A DNA stretch of 18,541 bases from Kiloniellales bacterium. GTDB lineage: Bacteria; Pseudomonadota; Alphaproteobacteria; Kiloniellales; JAKSBE01. Made by a program: the position numbers and the translations under genes. This document shows, piece after piece, positions 16,147 to 18,541 of the stretch (positions within the stretch are counted from its first letter, which is position 1; each line of letters starts with the position of its first letter). The notes beneath the pieces were generated by a model. The model saw nothing but the letters and a program-made list of their open reading frames with translations, was not told the origin of the DNA and made no database searches. Where the stretch lies: NCBI GenBank assembly GCA_030067055.1, contig JASJAL010000064.1, positions 1 to 18,541 of the forward strand, in the 5' to 3' direction.

Positions 16147-16332
16147 ATGACCAAGCTGACCCTTGCCGGCGAGGTGCCCGCTTGCACCACATCACAGGAT
16201 CCGGCACTGCAGGCCGAGCGCGAGTACTACGACTGCTTGACGCGCTTCGGCCATGCCTCGGCCGAAGCGCACGTGGCCGAGATGCTCTGGCGCCGGCTAC
16301 GCAGCCGGGTGGCCCAGTCCGGCTCTCGTTAG
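16147..16332 (+). CDS. Small hypothetical protein with a strong internal hairpin
   Basis: A 61-residue protein (MTKLTLAGEVPACTTSQDP, then AEREYYDCLTRFGHASAEAHVAEMLWRRLRSR). GGGAG lies seven bases before ATG 16147, so I prefer it to upstream in-frame ATGs. No family recognised; the second half is a helix-rich amphipathic segment. The coding region contains a perfect 11-bp inverted repeat, GCGCTTCGGCC/GGCCGAAGCGC, at 16242-16252 and 16260-16270 with a 7-base loop, which could fold in the mRNA. Confidence 0.55.
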   Translation: MTKLTLAGEVPACTTSQDPALQAEREYYDCLTRFGHASAEAHVAEMLWRRLRSRVAQSGSR

Positions 16333-16461
16333 GCCCGGTGCTCCCTAGCCTGCTGACTTCAGAGGCCGCTACCCGAATTGAGGCGGACTGGCTACCGGAG
16401 GGCGGCCGGTCCACTCTTTGTCATCCACAGGACGAAGGCGCCCGCCGACGCGACGGGGGAA

Positions 16462-16956
16462 TCACTCCGGCCAGATGAGCTTGTCTATCAAGTGGATGAC
16501 GCCGTTCCATGCCATGATGTCGGGCTGCTTGATCGCGGCCTGGTTGACAACTGCCACGCATTCCACAGAGTGGACCTTGACCTTTTCGCCATCCAAAGTC
16601 TCGAAGCTGATCACCTTGCCCCCGATGTCGGCGACCGTGACCTTTCCGCCAATTACGTGAAAGCTCTGGAGCGGAACCAGCTGCTCCTTGTTCTCGGGCT
16701 TCAGAAGCAAGTCCAGATTGCAATCGGGCAGCTCGGCGAAGGCGTCGTCACTCGGCGCAAAGGCGCTGAAGGGCCTCTCACCCCCAAGGGTCTCCTCGAG
16801 TCCGGCCGCCTTGACCGCCGCGACCAGTGTCTTGAAGTCTCCCGCCGAGTCTGCGGTCACGAAGATATCCGCCTCTTCGGCCTTGGCGCCGAAGGCGCCG
16901 ATCTTGAGCGGTAGCATGAGCTCGGCGGCCGCGAAAAGCCGGCTGAATCCTGTCAT
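16462..16956 (-). CDS. Fasciclin (FAS1)-domain protein
   Basis: A 164-residue protein with one FAS1 domain (about 30-163): DFKTLVAAVKAAGLEETL, FSAFAPSDDAFAELP (H1 motif), LLLKPENKEQL, FHVIGGKV, and the closing IHLIDKLIWP. Bacterial single-domain members are normally secreted or surface proteins. Here the first 28 residues (MTGFSRLFAAAELMLPLKIGAFGA) are a poor signal peptide because Glu and Lys interrupt the hydrophobic part, so export is uncertain. Start ATG 16956 is preferred to 17085, whose extra residues are proline- and arginine-rich and unlike the family. A role in adhesion or envelope stress is only a family guess. Confidence 0.85.
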   Translation of the reverse strand: MTGFSRLFAAAELMLPLKIGAFGAKAEEADIFVTADSAGDFKTLVAAVKAAGLEETLGGERPFSAFAPSDDAFAELPDCNLDLLLKPENKEQLVPLQSFHVIGGKVTVADIGGKVISFETLDGEKVKVHSVECVAVVNQAAIKQPDIMAWNGVIHLIDKLIWPE

Positions 16957-17308
16957 GGCTTCGCTTCTATTGTATTGCTTTGGCGCGAGTGGCAACGGGC
17001 TTCCCGCGGCGTGTCCTTGGTCTCGACGGGGAGGCCGGTCGTCCATCGGGAAAGTCGGCTCTGCGGCCGACCTTGATAGATTCACCCGATTGGCGCCGGA
17101 CGGCGGTCATAGCGACACTCGGTCGTAGACCAAACCAAATCGCCGTACACGACGTAGGATCTAGGGAGTTGCCGGTTTAAGAAATGCATTGCGATGTTTC
17201 CTGCGCCTTGATTGCGGCACCGTGGCTCCAGGTTTTCCTGTGGCGGCAATCCGCAAATGGCGCCTTTTGCCTGGCCGCTGGAAGCTCTCGCTTAGGGACA
17301 GGATTGAG
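16957..17308. other. Divergent intergenic region
   Basis: This lies between the divergent fasciclin and small membrane genes and should hold both promoters, but no clear -35/-10 pair, LexA box or RpoE-like site is seen. An imperfect inverted repeat GATTGCGGCAC/GTGGCGGCAATC lies around 17209-17255. Confidence 0.35.
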
Positions 17309-17620
17309 ATGAGCACACTCGGTTCGATTGTTGTCGGCAGTTGCCTTGCGTTGGCTTTGGCTGCTGCAGTCTACGTGGAGCGGTCGAGGCACCCTGACGC
17401 GAAGCCGATTGCAGCCTATTTGATCTTCGTGACCGTCTTCGCAGCGGTTGCAGTTGGCCTTTTCGCGGCCGGCACCTTGCTCTTCGTGCTGCTGGAGCGG
17501 CCGGACCTGCTCGCCACACCCGCAATAGGATTTTCTTTCCTCCTGTTCATCTTCTTGCCTGCCTTCCTCGCCGGACGGTGGCAGATCAAGAAACCGCCAC
17601 TGCGCGCACCACGCATCTAG
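17309..17620 (+). CDS. Small multi-pass membrane protein
   Basis: A 103-residue protein with three hydrophobic segments (about 3-21, 34-60 and 69-90) and a short basic C-terminus. The frame is open from 17189, but AGGA with six bases to ATG 17309 and the start of the first helix support this start. No family recognised. An 8-bp inverted repeat follows 21 bases after the stop. Confidence 0.65.
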   Translation: MSTLGSIVVGSCLALALAAAVYVERSRHPDAKPIAAYLIFVTVFAAVAVGLFAAGTLLFVLLERPDLLATPAIGFSFLLFIFLPAFLAGRWQIKKPPLRAPRI

Positions 17621-17640
17621 CTCAACCTGTGCAGGACGTA

Positions 17641-17674
17641 TCGCCTCATCGAGTAGGTGGACGGCGTGAGGCGA
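17641..17674 (+). repeat. Inverted repeat after the 17309 gene
   Basis: TCGCCTCA and TGAGGCGA, both perfect 8-base arms, flank 18 bases. It sits where a terminator could be, but the loop is long and no T-run follows, so its role is open. Confidence 0.4.
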
Positions 17675-18050
17675 CGAACGGCCGGTAAATCGGCAGCGAA
17701 GATCAAGGCTCTGAAGCTTGGTTGATGGGTGGCGCTAAGACTGGGCGCTCCAATCCACGGAGACCTCGCAACCGGGGTGTCGTACGAGCATCGGAGGATC
17801 GTATTCCTCGCTGTCGCTGCTCACGACAGCGGTACGGACGCACGCGTTCGACGCAATTGCGCGGTCGACTAATTTCCGAGGTTCGCGCTCCAATTCGCTA
17901 CGCACATTAGGCAGTATATCGGCCTTCGTGAGGACGTGGCCCGTCCAACGGATGGTGCCACGCGCTAGTCCCGCTGGTGTGCTATCCTGTATGAGAATTG
18001 AGGATCGCAGCCGTAGCATTTCTGATCGTTGACGGGCTGCAGAACGGCCC
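17675..18050. other. Gene-free stretch before the acetyltransferase
   Basis: A minus-strand frame (17735-18070) has one segment with faint BON-domain flavour (ILPNVRSELEREPR) but the rest does not follow, so at best it is a relic. A short lysine-rich frame ends near 17724. No promoter for the next gene is clear. Confidence 0.35.
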
Positions 18051-18541
18051 ATGAAAACAGCAATGCGCATTGAAGCTTACACGCCGCGGTGGCAGGCCAA
18101 GGTAAGCGCACTGGCCGAACGAATCTTTGGTGCTGGCTACTTCAGGAGCGCATCAGAGATACCTCAGGCCACCGACTCGTGCTTCCTGGTTTGCATCTCG
18201 CCAGACGAAGAAGTCATTGGGTTTGTCTACGGCAGAGTACTGCCGCAGGGCGGCCTCCAGGAGTTTCTGGAGCAAAAGATCAAGGACATCCCGGAAAATC
18301 TAATGGTCGCCGATGCGCAGGGCGCGTTGGGTGTCGTCCAATCGGTGGCTGTTGCCGCCGAATTCCGCGCAAAAGGCATTGGAACAAAGCTCCTTCGTGC
18401 GGTTCACGATGGAATTGTGGGCCTGGGGGCCGACAAGCTGATCGTCACCTTCAAGAGGGGTCCTGTTGAAGCGAGCGTCGACGCCATCATGGGCAGGCTT
18501 GGCTTTGAACAATGGGCTAAGCTCCCGACCTACTTCAAGGA
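18051..18541 (+). CDS. GNAT-family N-acetyltransferase, N-terminal part (partial)
   Basis: The frame from ATG 18051 stays open to the window edge (163 codons and two bases), so the C-terminus is missing. Motif A of the GNAT fold is clear: VVQSVAVAAEFRAKGIGTKLL, with the acetyl-CoA pyrophosphate loop RAKGIG. Before it come a strand pair (CFLVCISPDEEVIGFVYG) and after it ADKLIVTF and MGRLGFEQWAKL, typical of the later strands. The acceptor cannot be told. An in-frame ATG at 18063 is an alternative start; no strong Shine-Dalgarno precedes either. Confidence 0.85.
   Translation, partial: MKTAMRIEAYTPRWQAKVSALAERIFGAGYFRSASEIPQATDSCFLVCISPDEEVIGFVYGRVLPQGGLQEFLEQKIKDIPENLMVADAQGALGVVQSVAVAAEFRAKGIGTKLLRAVHDGIVGLGADKLIVTFKRGPVEASVDAIMGRLGFEQWAKLPTYFK

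Noticed and set aside
17735..18070. Minus-strand frame with a BON-like segment
   Set aside because: Only one short stretch recalls BON; order of motifs is wrong, no ribosome site, and most of the frame is unlike a protein.

Overview
The window looks like an accessory or stress-related stretch of an alphaproteobacterial chromosome or large replicon, probably Hyphomicrobiales-like. The evidence is a GC-rich composition, an ECF11-type sigma factor with a ChrR anti-sigma factor, a GTTC-N7-GTTC box (the LexA operator form known from Alphaproteobacteria), and small proteins such as a DUF1127 protein. The exact genus cannot be fixed from the sequence alone. No tRNA, rRNA, CRISPR array, transposase or phage gene was seen.

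Left part (1-4600): the 3' end of a pyridoxamine-phosphate-oxidase-like flavoprotein gene meets, tail to tail, an EamA/DMT exporter gene. Next comes a full-length ftsH protease gene. Upstream of ftsH lies a decayed ahpD (alkylhydroperoxidase) with two in-frame stops and a frameshift, then a DUF1127 small protein. Middle left (4600-8430): a relic of a universal-stress-protein C-terminus, an OxyR-like LysR regulator that lacks the first redox cysteine, a divergent two-domain universal stress protein, a GrlR-like domain protein, and a lipoprotein gene broken by a TGA stop.

Centre (8600-11420): a two-gene operon that I consider the best candidate for an under-described system. A radical SAM protein with a helix-hairpin-helix is translationally coupled (TGATG) to a fusion of a DUF4130/TIGR03915-type domain and a UdgX-type uracil-DNA glycosylase. 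Its apparent promoter carries a perfect alphaproteobacterial LexA box over the -10 element and seems to give a leaderless mRNA, so the operon looks SOS-controlled.

Right part (11.7-18.5 kb): two small membrane proteins, a conserved hypothetical, and the rpoE-chrR pair (singlet-oxygen/ROS response family). Two sites with the same layout, TGATCY-N16-CGTA, lie upstream of rpoE and upstream of the first small membrane protein gene; I infer that they are RpoE promoters, i.e. autoregulation plus one local target. A 1-kb stretch after rpoE holds no convincing gene but a cluster of GC-rich hairpins. Beyond it lie several very small genes, a fasciclin-domain protein, another small membrane protein, and the 5' part of a GNAT acetyltransferase that runs off the window.

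Taken together, most recognisable genes deal with protein, oxidative or DNA stress, and at least three have decayed (ahpD, a usp gene, the lipoprotein gene). Stretches without a gene are described in their own entries.
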